A stretch of 64,000 bases of DNA. Origin: Flavobacteriales bacterium. GTDB lineage: Bacteria > Bacteroidota > Bacteroidia > UBA10329. Numbering within the stretch: the first letter of the stretch is position 1; every line of letters begins with the position of its first letter. The stretch lies in contig JAIPBM010000001.1 of the NCBI GenBank assembly GCA_021739695.1, positions 234,117 to 298,116 on the forward strand. Direction: 5' to 3'. Made by a program: the position numbers and the translations under genes. Shown in pieces: positions 8,137-16,564 of this stretch. Below the pieces are notes generated by a model. That model was not told the DNA's origin. It made no database searches and saw only the letters and a program-made list of their open reading frames with translations.

Positions 8137-9576
8137 ATGGATAGAAGAGAAGCGATACGCAGAGCAATGATCGGAAGTGCCGGATTGGCATTGGCACCTT
8201 ACGCTTCGGGTTCTGAAAGGCCTGAGACACTTGACTTTTCCGCTGCCGATTTCGGGGACGATTTTCTTTGGGGAGTTGCTACCGCTGCTTACCAGATAGA
8301 AGGTGGATGGAATGCAGACGGCAAAGGCCCTTCCATCTGGGACACATTCTCTCACAAAAAGGGAAAGGTCAACAATAACGAGAACGGAGATGTGAGCTGC
8401 GATTTCTATCACAATTATGCCTCAGACATCGGTCTTGTTAAAAACATGAACATGGATGTGTTCCGTTTTTCAACGGCATGGGCGCGCGTTTTACCAAACG
8501 GAATCGGTCAGGTAAATCAGAAAGGCTTGGATTTCTACCATCGGGTAATCGACTCTTGTTTGGAGCAAGGCGTTCAACCTTGGATCACACTTTACCATTG
8601 GGATTTGCCTCAGGCCTTGGAGGACAAAGGGGGATGGCAGAACCGCGACATTACGGGTTGGTTTGAAGAATACGCCAATCTGATCACCAAAACATACGGA
8701 GATAAGGTTAAGAACTGGATGGTGATGAACGAGCAGGCATCGTTTACCATCGTAGGTTACATGCTCGGAATGCATGCTCCGGGCAAAATGTGGCCTAAAA
8801 ATTTCCTTCCAACATGCCATCATTCAACCTTATGTCAAGCAGATGGCGGACGGATAATCCGAGCCAATGTGCCCAATGCCCAAGTTGGAACCACTTTCAG
8901 CTGTTCTCCCATTGAACCAGTGAACGAAAAGCATCGACACGAGAAAACCACCAAACGATTTGATGCCTTAGTGAACCGACTTTACATTGAACCGCCACAA
9001 GGTTTGGGATATCCGATGGAAGACCTGCCCATGCTGCGAAAAATGGAGAAGTACATTTTGGATGGCGACATGAAACGAGTTGAGTTCGATTTCGATTTCT
9101 ACGGCCTTCAGAATTATTCTAGGATGATTACTAAAGCAAACGGAATTGTGCCGTGGATGGCCGGAACACCGATTGCACCAAAAAACCTGAAACCTCGACC
9201 AGAGATCACTGAAATGAACTGGGAAGTTCATCCAGAAGGGATTTACAAGATGCTCAAGTACTTTGATAAGTACGAGAAAATAGACAAGATCATCGTCACC
9301 GAAAATGGAAGTGCTTTTCCGGATGTTGTAGAAGGAGATTTTGTTCACGACACCCAGCGTAAGAAGTTCTATCAGGATTATTTGCGCCAAGTTCTACGAG
9401 CCAAACGTGAAGGGGTGAACGTGCAAGGCTATTACTGTTGGACGCTGATGGACAATTTTGAATGGGCCGAAGGCTACCATCCTCGATTTGGACTTGTTCA
9501 CATCGATTTTGAAACACAGAAACGAACGGTAAAAGATTCTGGACTTTGGTTTAAGAAATTCCTCTCCGACACATAG
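8137..9576 (+). CDS. Exported glycoside hydrolase family 1 beta-glycosidase
   Basis: 479 residues. The N-terminus MDRREAIRRAMIGSAGLALAP is a twin-arginine-like signal followed by a hydrophobic run, unusual for the mostly cytoplasmic family. The TIM barrel begins FLWGVATAAYQIEGG. The acid/base Glu is E199 in the motif NEQ, where family members normally have NEP; the nucleophile is E389 in VTENGSAF. The WTLMDNFEWAEGY aglycone-site motif is intact. It probably hydrolyses beta-glucosides or related sugars in the periplasm. The two phosphatase genes downstream lie only 66 bases away on the same strand, with no evident functional link. Confidence 0.92.
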   Translation: MDRREAIRRAMIGSAGLALAPYASGSERPETLDFSAADFGDDFLWGVATAAYQIEGGWNADGKGPSIWDTFSHKKGKVNNNENGDVSCDFYHNYASDIGLVKNMNMDVFRFSTAWARVLPNGIGQVNQKGLDFYHRVIDSCLEQGVQPWITLYHWDLPQALEDKGGWQNRDITGWFEEYANLITKTYGDKVKNWMVMNEQASFTIVGYMLGMHAPGKMWPKNFLPTCHHSTLCQADGGRIIRANVPNAQVGTTFSCSPIEPVNEKHRHEKTTKRFDALVNRLYIEPPQGLGYPMEDLPMLRKMEKYILDGDMKRVEFDFDFYGLQNYSRMITKANGIVPWMAGTPIAPKNLKPRPEITEMNWEVHPEGIYKMLKYFDKYEKIDKIIVTENGSAFPDVVEGDFVHDTQRKKFYQDYLRQVLRAKREGVNVQGYYCWTLMDNFEWAEGYHPRFGLVHIDFETQKRTVKDSGLWFKKFLSDT

Positions 9577-9642
9577 ATCGGAACTTATTGCGCTTTTGTG
9601 CGTAATCGGTGATCAGGGAACTGAACACTTTATCACCAGGAA

Positions 9643-12600
9643 TTGAAGAGACAATTACCTTTTCTTCTTCTTTTTTGTATTGCCGTTACCACTTTTCAGC
9701 TGGTGAACGCGCAGGTATATGACCTTGTGGTTCTGGATGGCGAGAGCGGAATCTCTGGTGTTCAGATCAACGACATTGCCCAAGATGCTAACGGATACAT
9801 CTGGGTGGCAACCAACTCAGGCGTAAGCCGCTTTGACGGTAATGCATTTGTGAATTATAGGAAGCGAGACGGCCTTTCGGAAAACGTTTGTACCACTATT
9901 TTTTGCGACAAAGACAACAAGATCTGGGTTGGACATCAAACAACTGGCCTTTCCGTTTTATACCCCGATTCAATTCAGCATATCTCTGAAGGATCTGGCC
10001 TTATAAACAATGAGGTTCACGATATTTTTCAAGATAAGGAAGGGAAAATTTGGGTGGCAACATTCGGTGGCGTTTCAAGCTACCAGTCTGGAAACTGGAG
10101 CAAACACTCAACAGAAAATGGCCTTGTAAGCAACAATACTCAGGCCATTGCCCAAGACGAAAATGGTAGAATCTGGATTGGTTCCTTCGGTTCCGGTATC
10201 GACATTATTGACGGAAACGGCATGGTGCATTTGCACATAGGCAATGGTCTGGTGAACAACTATGTTACCAGCCTGAGTCTGAAAAACGGTCATATGATGA
10301 TCGGAACACTAGGCGGCATGAGTATTTGGAAAGATGGCAAGTTCAAAAATACTTCTGGCATGAACGGCCTCAGCAACAGCCAGGTAAATGAAGTGGCCGT
10401 TGCCAATAATGGAGACATCTGGCTGGCCACGTACAACGGATTGACCAGAGTTAGAAATGCCAACTTATTGCGCTTGACAGAAGAAAATGGTCTCCCGAAC
10501 AATGAGGTGCTTTCGGTATTTATAGATGTGGAGGAAAACGTTTGGTTCGGAACCAAAAAAGGGTTGGTGCGCGTTCGGAATCTGGCATTCACACACTACT
10601 ACTCCACAGAAGAGCTGGACATTGACCCAAGTTTTCTTTATCGCGACAGCAAAGGAGGTTTATGGGCAGCAAATGAGGCTGGTGGCGTGCTCGAATTTGA
10701 CGGAGAACGATTCGTCAGCGCATTTGACGATCCAGACATCAACGACCATCAGATAAGTTCCATTGCGGAAGACGGCAATGGCAATATCTGGTTTGGAACC
10801 ATGGATTTTGGTGGGCTTTTTCAGTTTAACGGCAAGAAACTTTACATCTTCTCAGACGAATTCGGCCTGGCAGACAACAACATCAATTGTCTGCTTACGG
10901 ATGCAGAAGGAAACCTGATCATTGGCACGCCAAACGGCCTAAGTATCCATGATGGAGATGGCTTTAAAAACGTATTCATCTCAGATGATGTGGCTTCGAA
11001 CCACGTGACGGCATTGGTGCTTGGACCAGAAAATCAAGTATATGTAGGAACCTCTGATGGGTCTGTTTTTGTGTTGAAAGACGGAGCAATTGATGTCGGA
11101 ATCGAAATCAACTCAAGTTCTCCGATCACCGATCTTGCCTATGGTTCAATGGGTTTGGTGGCGGCAACGCAATCTGATGGGGTTTTCTTGCTGAAAAACG
11201 GTGAGGCCGTTCGAATTGAAGACGGAGGTGGTCTTACTGGTTCTTCCGCGCGTTCGTTGGCGGCTATTGGCAGTCAACTTTACGTGGGCAGCGCAAATGG
11301 TCTGCGCCAACTGTCTTTCATTCAAGATTCAATTCTTACACGTTCATTCGACCGAAGGGATGGTTTTATGGGTTCTGCTTGCAAGCGAGGTGTCATGCTG
11401 GCAGATGGCAATACTGTTTGGATCGGAACAACCAAGGGAATTGTGCGCTACAATCCAACTGAAGATGATGTAAACACCGAAAGGCCGCGACTTTTGTTCA
11501 CCGATCTTCAATTGTTCTATCAACAAGTAGATTGGAAAAAGCTTGGTTTTGAACTTGCGGCCAACGGGCTACCAATAGACTTGGAACTTTCGTATACCGA
11601 AAACTCCTTGCAGTTCTTTTTCAAAGGAATTCATCATAAACAACCAGATGGCGTCTCATTCAGCTACATTCTCGAAGGGTTTGAGGACCGCTGGAACCCT
11701 GCAACCGATCAGCAATTTGCCAATTATCCAAACCTTCCACCTGGAGATTATACATTTAAACTAAAAGCTTGCAATGCTTCTAACATTTGTACGGAGGAAC
11801 CGCTCGAATTCAAAGTCACTATCACTCCTCCAATTTGGCAAACTGCTGGTTTTTACGTGGCTTGGGGCATCATTGCTTTGATCATCACTTACGCCTACAT
11901 CAAGATTCGCGAGCGTAGACTTTTGGAAGAAAAGCGCATTTTGGAATCAACGGTCGAAGAGCGAACGAAGGAATTGCGCGAGCAGAAAGAAATTGTTGAG
12001 GATCAGAACAAACACATCACCGAAAGCATTGAATACGCCAAAAACATCCAAATGGCGGTTTTGCCATCGGATCATGACATCACCGCTGCTTTTGATGATC
12101 ATTTCGTATTCTATCGTCCAAAGGATACGGTAGGTGGAGATTTCTACTGGGTGTTTTCTGAAGGGAATATTTCGTGGGCAGCAGCTGTAGATTGTACTGG
12201 TCACGGTGTGGCCGGAGCTTTCATGAGCATGATCGGAACCGACCTCTTGAATCAGATCATCATTGAAAAGAAGGTGAACGATCCTGCGCTTGTGCTAGAG
12301 GAAATGGACAAAGGCATTAAACTCGCCTTTGCGCAAAGTGCCAAAGAATTTGAAAGCGATCAGGGAATGGATGTGGCACTCATCAGAATTGACAAGAAGA
12401 AAAAGACCCTTGAATTTGCGGGTGCGCAGCGTCCACTTTATCTGATGTGCAACGGAGAATTGTTGCAAATTGAAGGCAATAGACACTCCATTAGTTGTGC
12501 AGAACAACGTGGAGCGGAGGCTTTTCTGAAATACACGCATAAGATTGAGGGCGAATCAATCGCCTACTTATTCTCTGATGGAATTGTTGACCAATTTGGA

Positions 12601-12771
12601 GGGCCTAAGGGAAGGAAATTCATGATCACTAGGCTTCGCGGATTTCTGGAGGCAAACTGGTCGTTAAGTATGGAAAAACAGGCCAAAAACCTGAACACCA
12701 CTTTTGACGATTGGAAAGGCCCCGAAATGACCCAAATAGATGACGTGATGCTTTTAGGAATTCGGCTTTAA
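9643..12771 (+). CDS. Two-component-regulator propeller sensor with C-terminal SpoIIE/PP2C phosphatase
   Basis: 1042 residues. The only start fitting the signal peptide (KRQLPFLLLFCIAVTTFQ...NAQ) is a TTG at 9643; no in-frame ATG is near. Residues ~25-640 hold many Reg_prop repeats (IWVATNSGVSRFDG, IWVATFGGVSSY, IWIGSFGSG), forming periplasmic propellers. A Y_Y_Y domain (~655-735) and a TM helix (~745-765) follow. A coiled coil with SIEYAKNIQMAVLPS leads to a PP2C-like SpoIIE domain (GGDFYWV, AAVDCTGHGVAGAFMSMIG, SDGIVDQFGG). It likely converts an envelope signal into dephosphorylation of a cytoplasmic partner such as an anti-sigma antagonist; no partner is encoded nearby. Confidence 0.9.
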   Translation: MKRQLPFLLLFCIAVTTFQLVNAQVYDLVVLDGESGISGVQINDIAQDANGYIWVATNSGVSRFDGNAFVNYRKRDGLSENVCTTIFCDKDNKIWVGHQTTGLSVLYPDSIQHISEGSGLINNEVHDIFQDKEGKIWVATFGGVSSYQSGNWSKHSTENGLVSNNTQAIAQDENGRIWIGSFGSGIDIIDGNGMVHLHIGNGLVNNYVTSLSLKNGHMMIGTLGGMSIWKDGKFKNTSGMNGLSNSQVNEVAVANNGDIWLATYNGLTRVRNANLLRLTEENGLPNNEVLSVFIDVEENVWFGTKKGLVRVRNLAFTHYYSTEELDIDPSFLYRDSKGGLWAANEAGGVLEFDGERFVSAFDDPDINDHQISSIAEDGNGNIWFGTMDFGGLFQFNGKKLYIFSDEFGLADNNINCLLTDAEGNLIIGTPNGLSIHDGDGFKNVFISDDVASNHVTALVLGPENQVYVGTSDGSVFVLKDGAIDVGIEINSSSPITDLAYGSMGLVAATQSDGVFLLKNGEAVRIEDGGGLTGSSARSLAAIGSQLYVGSANGLRQLSFIQDSILTRSFDRRDGFMGSACKRGVMLADGNTVWIGTTKGIVRYNPTEDDVNTERPRLLFTDLQLFYQQVDWKKLGFELAANGLPIDLELSYTENSLQFFFKGIHHKQPDGVSFSYILEGFEDRWNPATDQQFANYPNLPPGDYTFKLKACNASNICTEEPLEFKVTITPPIWQTAGFYVAWGIIALIITYAYIKIRERRLLEEKRILESTVEERTKELREQKEIVEDQNKHITESIEYAKNIQMAVLPSDHDITAAFDDHFVFYRPKDTVGGDFYWVFSEGNISWAAAVDCTGHGVAGAFMSMIGTDLLNQIIIEKKVNDPALVLEEMDKGIKLAFAQSAKEFESDQGMDVALIRIDKKKKTLEFAGAQRPLYLMCNGELLQIEGNRHSISCAEQRGAEAFLKYTHKIEGESIAYLFSDGIVDQFGGPKGRKFMITRLRGFLEANWSLSMEKQAKNLNTTFDDWKGPEMTQIDDVMLLGIRL

Positions 12772-12791
12772 CTTTAGCTTGAATTGCCGTC

Positions 12792-15146
12792 ATGCTGAAA
12801 CCCCGATTCATAGCCTTCTATCTTGTTTCCGTTTTCAGCTGCTCAGTATTCGCGCAGCAGGCTCAGGTCGATAGCCTGAATAATCTTTTAGCTACAAAAT
12901 ATGCTAAAGATGATACTGCCCGCATCCGTGTTCTTGTACAGACCGGTGAAGTTCTACTGAGAATCGATCCAGAAAGATCTTTGCAACTGAGCAAAGAAGC
13001 ATTGATGTTGAGTATTTCGCTTTCCGATAGTCGTTTCATCAGCCATATTTACAACAATACAGGTACTGCGAACAGGCTAAAAGGAGAGTATGGTAAAAGT
13101 CTCAGCTTCCACAACAAGGCATTGGAAAATGACCGGAAAAACGGAAATCGGAAAGATGAGGCGCTATCGCTGAACAACATCGGAAACGTATTCCTAAAGC
13201 AAGGACAATACCAGCCAGCCATTGAGAATTACGAGAAATCTCTGATCATTAGGCAAGACATAAATGATCTGGATGGAGTGGCGAGTTCGTTGAACAATCT
13301 TGGTCTGGTTTACAAGAACCAAGGAGATCTGGATAGAGCGCTGGCATACTACCAGAATTCGTTCAAGATCTTTCAGCAAATGGGTGATAAGATTGGTTTG
13401 GCCAACGCCTTGAACAACATTGGAATTGTACATCGGGCCAATGGAAATCAGGATAGGGCGTTGGAGAATTTTCTGAGTGCCTTGTCCCTATTCCGCGAAT
13501 TGGGGAATAAAATTGGCGAAGCCAACACGCTCAACAATATTGGAAACATCTATTATCAGCAGAACAAATTCGAGCAATCGCTGGAGTTCTACGAAACCTC
13601 TTTGGCCATAAGCGAAAGCCTAGGCGACAAGAGTTCCGCGGCAGGAAAATACTCCAATATTGGTGGCGTTTATCTGGTTTTGGGAAACAAGGAAAAAGCA
13701 CTGTCCAGCACCGAAAAAGCACTGTCTTTGCAAAAAAATATCGGTGATGACCAAGGACAGATAAGTACACTCAACAATCTTGGGGCGTATTTCAAAGAAT
13801 CGGGCGATCTGGATAAAAGTCTCTCTTATTTTCTGGATGCGGAAAAGATCCAAAACCGCATTGGCGATCACGCATACAGCACCATCACGCTTTCTTCTAT
13901 CGGAGAAATTTACCAGCAGCGCAACAAGTCTCAACTTGGACTGAAATATTTTTCTAGAGCGCTTCGCGAAGCAAAACAATACGGCAGCGCAGAAGATCAG
14001 ATCAACATTTTCGAAAAATTGGCCCAGACCTACGCCAATGCCGGTGACTTCAAAAGATCATACGACTATCAGCAACTGGCGAAGGCCGCGCGCGACAGCT
14101 TGGAACGCGTGGTAAGCGTACGCGATCTTGCAGAAATGCAAGCCAAATTTGAAACCGAGCAGAAGCAACGAGAAATTGAACTTCTGAACAAGGAAAAGGA
14201 GGTTCAGGATCTGAAAATCACCAAGCAGATCACGGTTCGAAATACGATCATTGCCTTTTCCATTCTTTCAGTGCTTATGTTGATCTTAATTTATGCCCGA
14301 TACCGAACCAAGAAAAAAGCCAACGAAGAACTTGGGCGCAAGAATGTGGAGATTGAAGAACAAAAACGAACGGTAGAGGAAAAAAACTGGGAGATAACTT
14401 CAAGTATCGAGTACGCCAAACGCATTCAGGATGCCATTATGCCATCCATGAAAGAGATACTGGCGGCATTACCAGAAAGCTTTGTTTTCTATCGTCCTAA
14501 GGGAATTGTAAGTGGAGATTTCTACTGGTTTGCCCAACAGGGCGATACCAGTTTCATTGCTGCTGTAGATTGTACGGGACATGGCGTTCCTGGAGCGTTT
14601 TTGAGTATGATCGGAAACGATCACCTCAATCAAATTGTGAACACTGAACTGATCAAAAAACCTGATCAGATTTTGAACCGATTGCATCACGAGATTCAAT
14701 CAACATTGAAGCAGAAACATGGCGTTTCAGAAAATCATGATGGAATGGATGTAGCTCTTTGCGCCATCAATCATGCAGAGAATCGTCTGTATTTCTCATC
14801 TGCAAATCGGTATCTATATCTGATCAGAAACGGTGAATTGACCGAAACCAAAGGCGATCATTTCAACATTGGTGGCATTATGCATGAAGATGTTCGGCAC
14901 TACACTTTGTATGAATTCGACCTTCAAAAAGGCGATACGTTCTATGTCTTTTCAGATGGTGTTTCTGATCAGTTCGGAGGAGCCGATTCGAAAAAATTCG
15001 GTTATCGGAGATTGAAAGAACTCCTGCTAAAAATTCACACTGAACCGATGGAAAAGCAGCGGGGTTTGTTTGAGAAAACCTTGCTTGAATGGATGGGCGA
15101 AAGCGCCCAGATCGATGACTTTCTATTGATCGGCATCCGCCTTTGA
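12792..15146 (+). CDS. TPR sensor with C-terminal SpoIIE/PP2C phosphatase
   Basis: 784 residues. Signal peptide (1-21, ending VFAQ), then about ten tetratricopeptide repeats (~30-440, recurrent NNIGNVF, NNLGLVYKNQGDLDRALAYY). A coiled segment, a TM helix (~478-498, TIIAFSILSVLMLILIYA) and the linker SIEYAKRIQDAIMPS precede a SpoIIE phosphatase domain (GDFYWF, AAVDCTGHGVPGAFLSMIG, SDGVSDQFGG). It shares linker and catalytic domain with the gene 20 bases upstream and differs in the sensor, so the two probably read different inputs for the same kind of output. The last 24 bp overlap the convergent gene. Confidence 0.9.
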   Translation: MLKPRFIAFYLVSVFSCSVFAQQAQVDSLNNLLATKYAKDDTARIRVLVQTGEVLLRIDPERSLQLSKEALMLSISLSDSRFISHIYNNTGTANRLKGEYGKSLSFHNKALENDRKNGNRKDEALSLNNIGNVFLKQGQYQPAIENYEKSLIIRQDINDLDGVASSLNNLGLVYKNQGDLDRALAYYQNSFKIFQQMGDKIGLANALNNIGIVHRANGNQDRALENFLSALSLFRELGNKIGEANTLNNIGNIYYQQNKFEQSLEFYETSLAISESLGDKSSAAGKYSNIGGVYLVLGNKEKALSSTEKALSLQKNIGDDQGQISTLNNLGAYFKESGDLDKSLSYFLDAEKIQNRIGDHAYSTITLSSIGEIYQQRNKSQLGLKYFSRALREAKQYGSAEDQINIFEKLAQTYANAGDFKRSYDYQQLAKAARDSLERVVSVRDLAEMQAKFETEQKQREIELLNKEKEVQDLKITKQITVRNTIIAFSILSVLMLILIYARYRTKKKANEELGRKNVEIEEQKRTVEEKNWEITSSIEYAKRIQDAIMPSMKEILAALPESFVFYRPKGIVSGDFYWFAQQGDTSFIAAVDCTGHGVPGAFLSMIGNDHLNQIVNTELIKKPDQILNRLHHEIQSTLKQKHGVSENHDGMDVALCAINHAENRLYFSSANRYLYLIRNGELTETKGDHFNIGGIMHEDVRHYTLYEFDLQKGDTFYVFSDGVSDQFGGADSKKFGYRRLKELLLKIHTEPMEKQRGLFEKTLLEWMGESAQIDDFLLIGIRL

Positions 15147-15848
15147 AGGCTGAATGCTGAGTTTCTTCCGCTCCACGTAGCCAGCAAAATTCTGGTAGGC
15201 TTCTGTTCTGTCGTCCCACTCAAAACGTTGCTTCAATAGCTCCATATAATGGGTCATTTCTTTGGCACTGGCGGCATTGTTCAACTTTAGAACAGCATCT
15301 CCAAAATCAGATGCATTGCCTTTGAACAGATTGCGGATAATTCCGAATTTCTCATTCAAAGGAATGCCTGAGCGCAGATCCGTAAGCGGAGTATTATTGA
15401 ATTGTCCCGCCAAGATTTTCTTATCGCCACCTTCGGCTGCTACTGTTTCTTTTCCGATCATCGGTTCTTTGGTTGCCTTAGGCTTTTCTTCCACCACTTT
15501 CACTTCGGCCACAGGTTCAGGAATCACTTCTTTCGCCACTTCCTCAACCACAGGCTTTTCTTCCTTTGCCACTATTAGCGCCACTTTTGGCTCCTCAACT
15601 TTTGCAGGCTCTAGTGCAATAACTGGCTCAACAACAGCAACCGGAGTTGGTGCTGGAGTTGGTGCTGTCTTTGCTTTTACTGCCTTAGCCACAGGCGCGG
15701 CCACTTCTTCAAACTCCGTTTTTTTCACCGCATCATAAAACGCACGTAATTGTGCCAAAACGGCATCTTTCGTCAATTCTGAAGGGTTGTTCACCAGTTC
15801 ATCCACACGCTCATTCAAACTATTCAACTGGCTGTTCAATTCACTCAT
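15123..15848 (-). CDS. Conserved hypothetical protein with P/E/V-rich linker
   Basis: 241 residues, no signal peptide. The N-terminus (1-50) is a predicted coiled coil ([20 protein letters not shown]). A low-complexity linker rich in Pro, Glu, Val and Ala (~55-135, [13 protein letters not shown]) follows. The C-terminal ~95 residues are a compact basic domain ([22 protein letters not shown] to [23 protein letters not shown]). I do not recognise a family with a known function; the layout suggests a cytoplasmic scaffold or tether. The last 24 bp lie antisense to the end of the TPR phosphatase. Confidence 0.75.
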   Translation of the reverse strand: MSELNSQLNSLNERVDELVNNPSELTKDAVLAQLRAFYDAVKKTEFEEVAAPVAKAVKAKTAPTPAPTPVAVVEPVIALEPAKVEEPKVALIVAKEEKPVVEEVAKEVIPEPVAEVKVVEEKPKATKEPMIGKETVAAEGGDKKILAGQFNNTPLTDLRSGIPLNEKFGIIRNLFKGNASDFGDAVLKLNNAASAKEMTHYMELLKQRFEWDDRTEAYQNFAGYVERKKLSIQPSKADADQ

Positions 15849-15888
15849 TTGTTAGGGATTTTTACGGTTTACGCTGTAACGCTTTTGT

Positions 15889-15896
15889 TAGATTTG
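15889..15896 (+). promoter_or_regulatory. Candidate -7 element (TAGATTTG) for tdk-murF/alr
   Basis: Exact TAnnTTTG match 53 bases before the tdk ATG, with a weak TTTA 17 bases upstream as a possible -33. It lies in the divergent gap between tdk and the P/E/V-rich protein gene. Confidence 0.4.
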
Positions 15897-15949
15897 TATT
15901 GCAACGGGGCGCTTTCAAAAGTAATCATCAAAAGACCCCGACCAAGGGA

Positions 15950-16564
15950 ATGTTCTTAGAGAATTCAAGGAATAAGTCAACAAAAAAAGGCTGGATAGAG
16001 GTGATCTGTGGCTCTATGTTCTCGGGCAAGACCGAGGAACTGATCCGTAGGCTGAAACGTGCCCAATTCGCCAAACAGAAGGTAGAAATATTCAAGCCAA
16101 CCTTGGATACGCGCTATGATGAAACCGAGGTTGTTTCGCACGATTCCAATGCCATTCATTCCACGCCCGTACCCAATTCTTCCAACATCCTCATTTTGGC
16201 AGATGATGTGGATGTGGTAGGCATTGACGAGGCGCAATTTTTCGACATGGGATTGGTGAGTGTTTGCAATCAATTGGCAAACAGCGGTATCCGAGTCATC
16301 ATTGCTGGCTTGGACATGGATTACCTCGGAAAACCTTTTGGACCTATTCCTAATCTGCTGGCCACGGCAGAATATGTGACGAAAGTTCACGCCATTTGCA
16401 TGCGCTGTGGCGAGTTGGCCAACCATTCGCATCGTTTTTCGGAAGAAGACAGCCTTGTTGCTCTTGGCGAAAAGGACAGTTACGAACCGCTTTGCCGCTC
16501 GTGCTACAGGAAATCAATGGTTCACCACATGACGGATAATCCTTCAACTAAAAAAAAGGATTAG
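15950..16564 (+). CDS. tdk: Thymidine kinase
   Basis: 204 residues from [10 protein letters not shown] longer frame upstream has no family similarity and would overlap the divergent promoter region. Type II thymidine kinase: P-loop [11 protein letters not shown] (~21-31), Walker B IDEAQFF, lasso-domain zinc Cys pairs CMRC and CRSC, and the substrate-site [12 protein letters not shown]. It phosphorylates thymidine with ATP for salvage. The stop codon abuts the ATG of murF/alr directly, indicating one operon. Confidence 0.95.
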   Translation: MFLENSRNKSTKKGWIEVICGSMFSGKTEELIRRLKRAQFAKQKVEIFKPTLDTRYDETEVVSHDSNAIHSTPVPNSSNILILADDVDVVGIDEAQFFDMGLVSVCNQLANSGIRVIIAGLDMDYLGKPFGPIPNLLATAEYVTKVHAICMRCGELANHSHRFSEEDSLVALGEKDSYEPLCRSCYRKSMVHHMTDNPSTKKKD

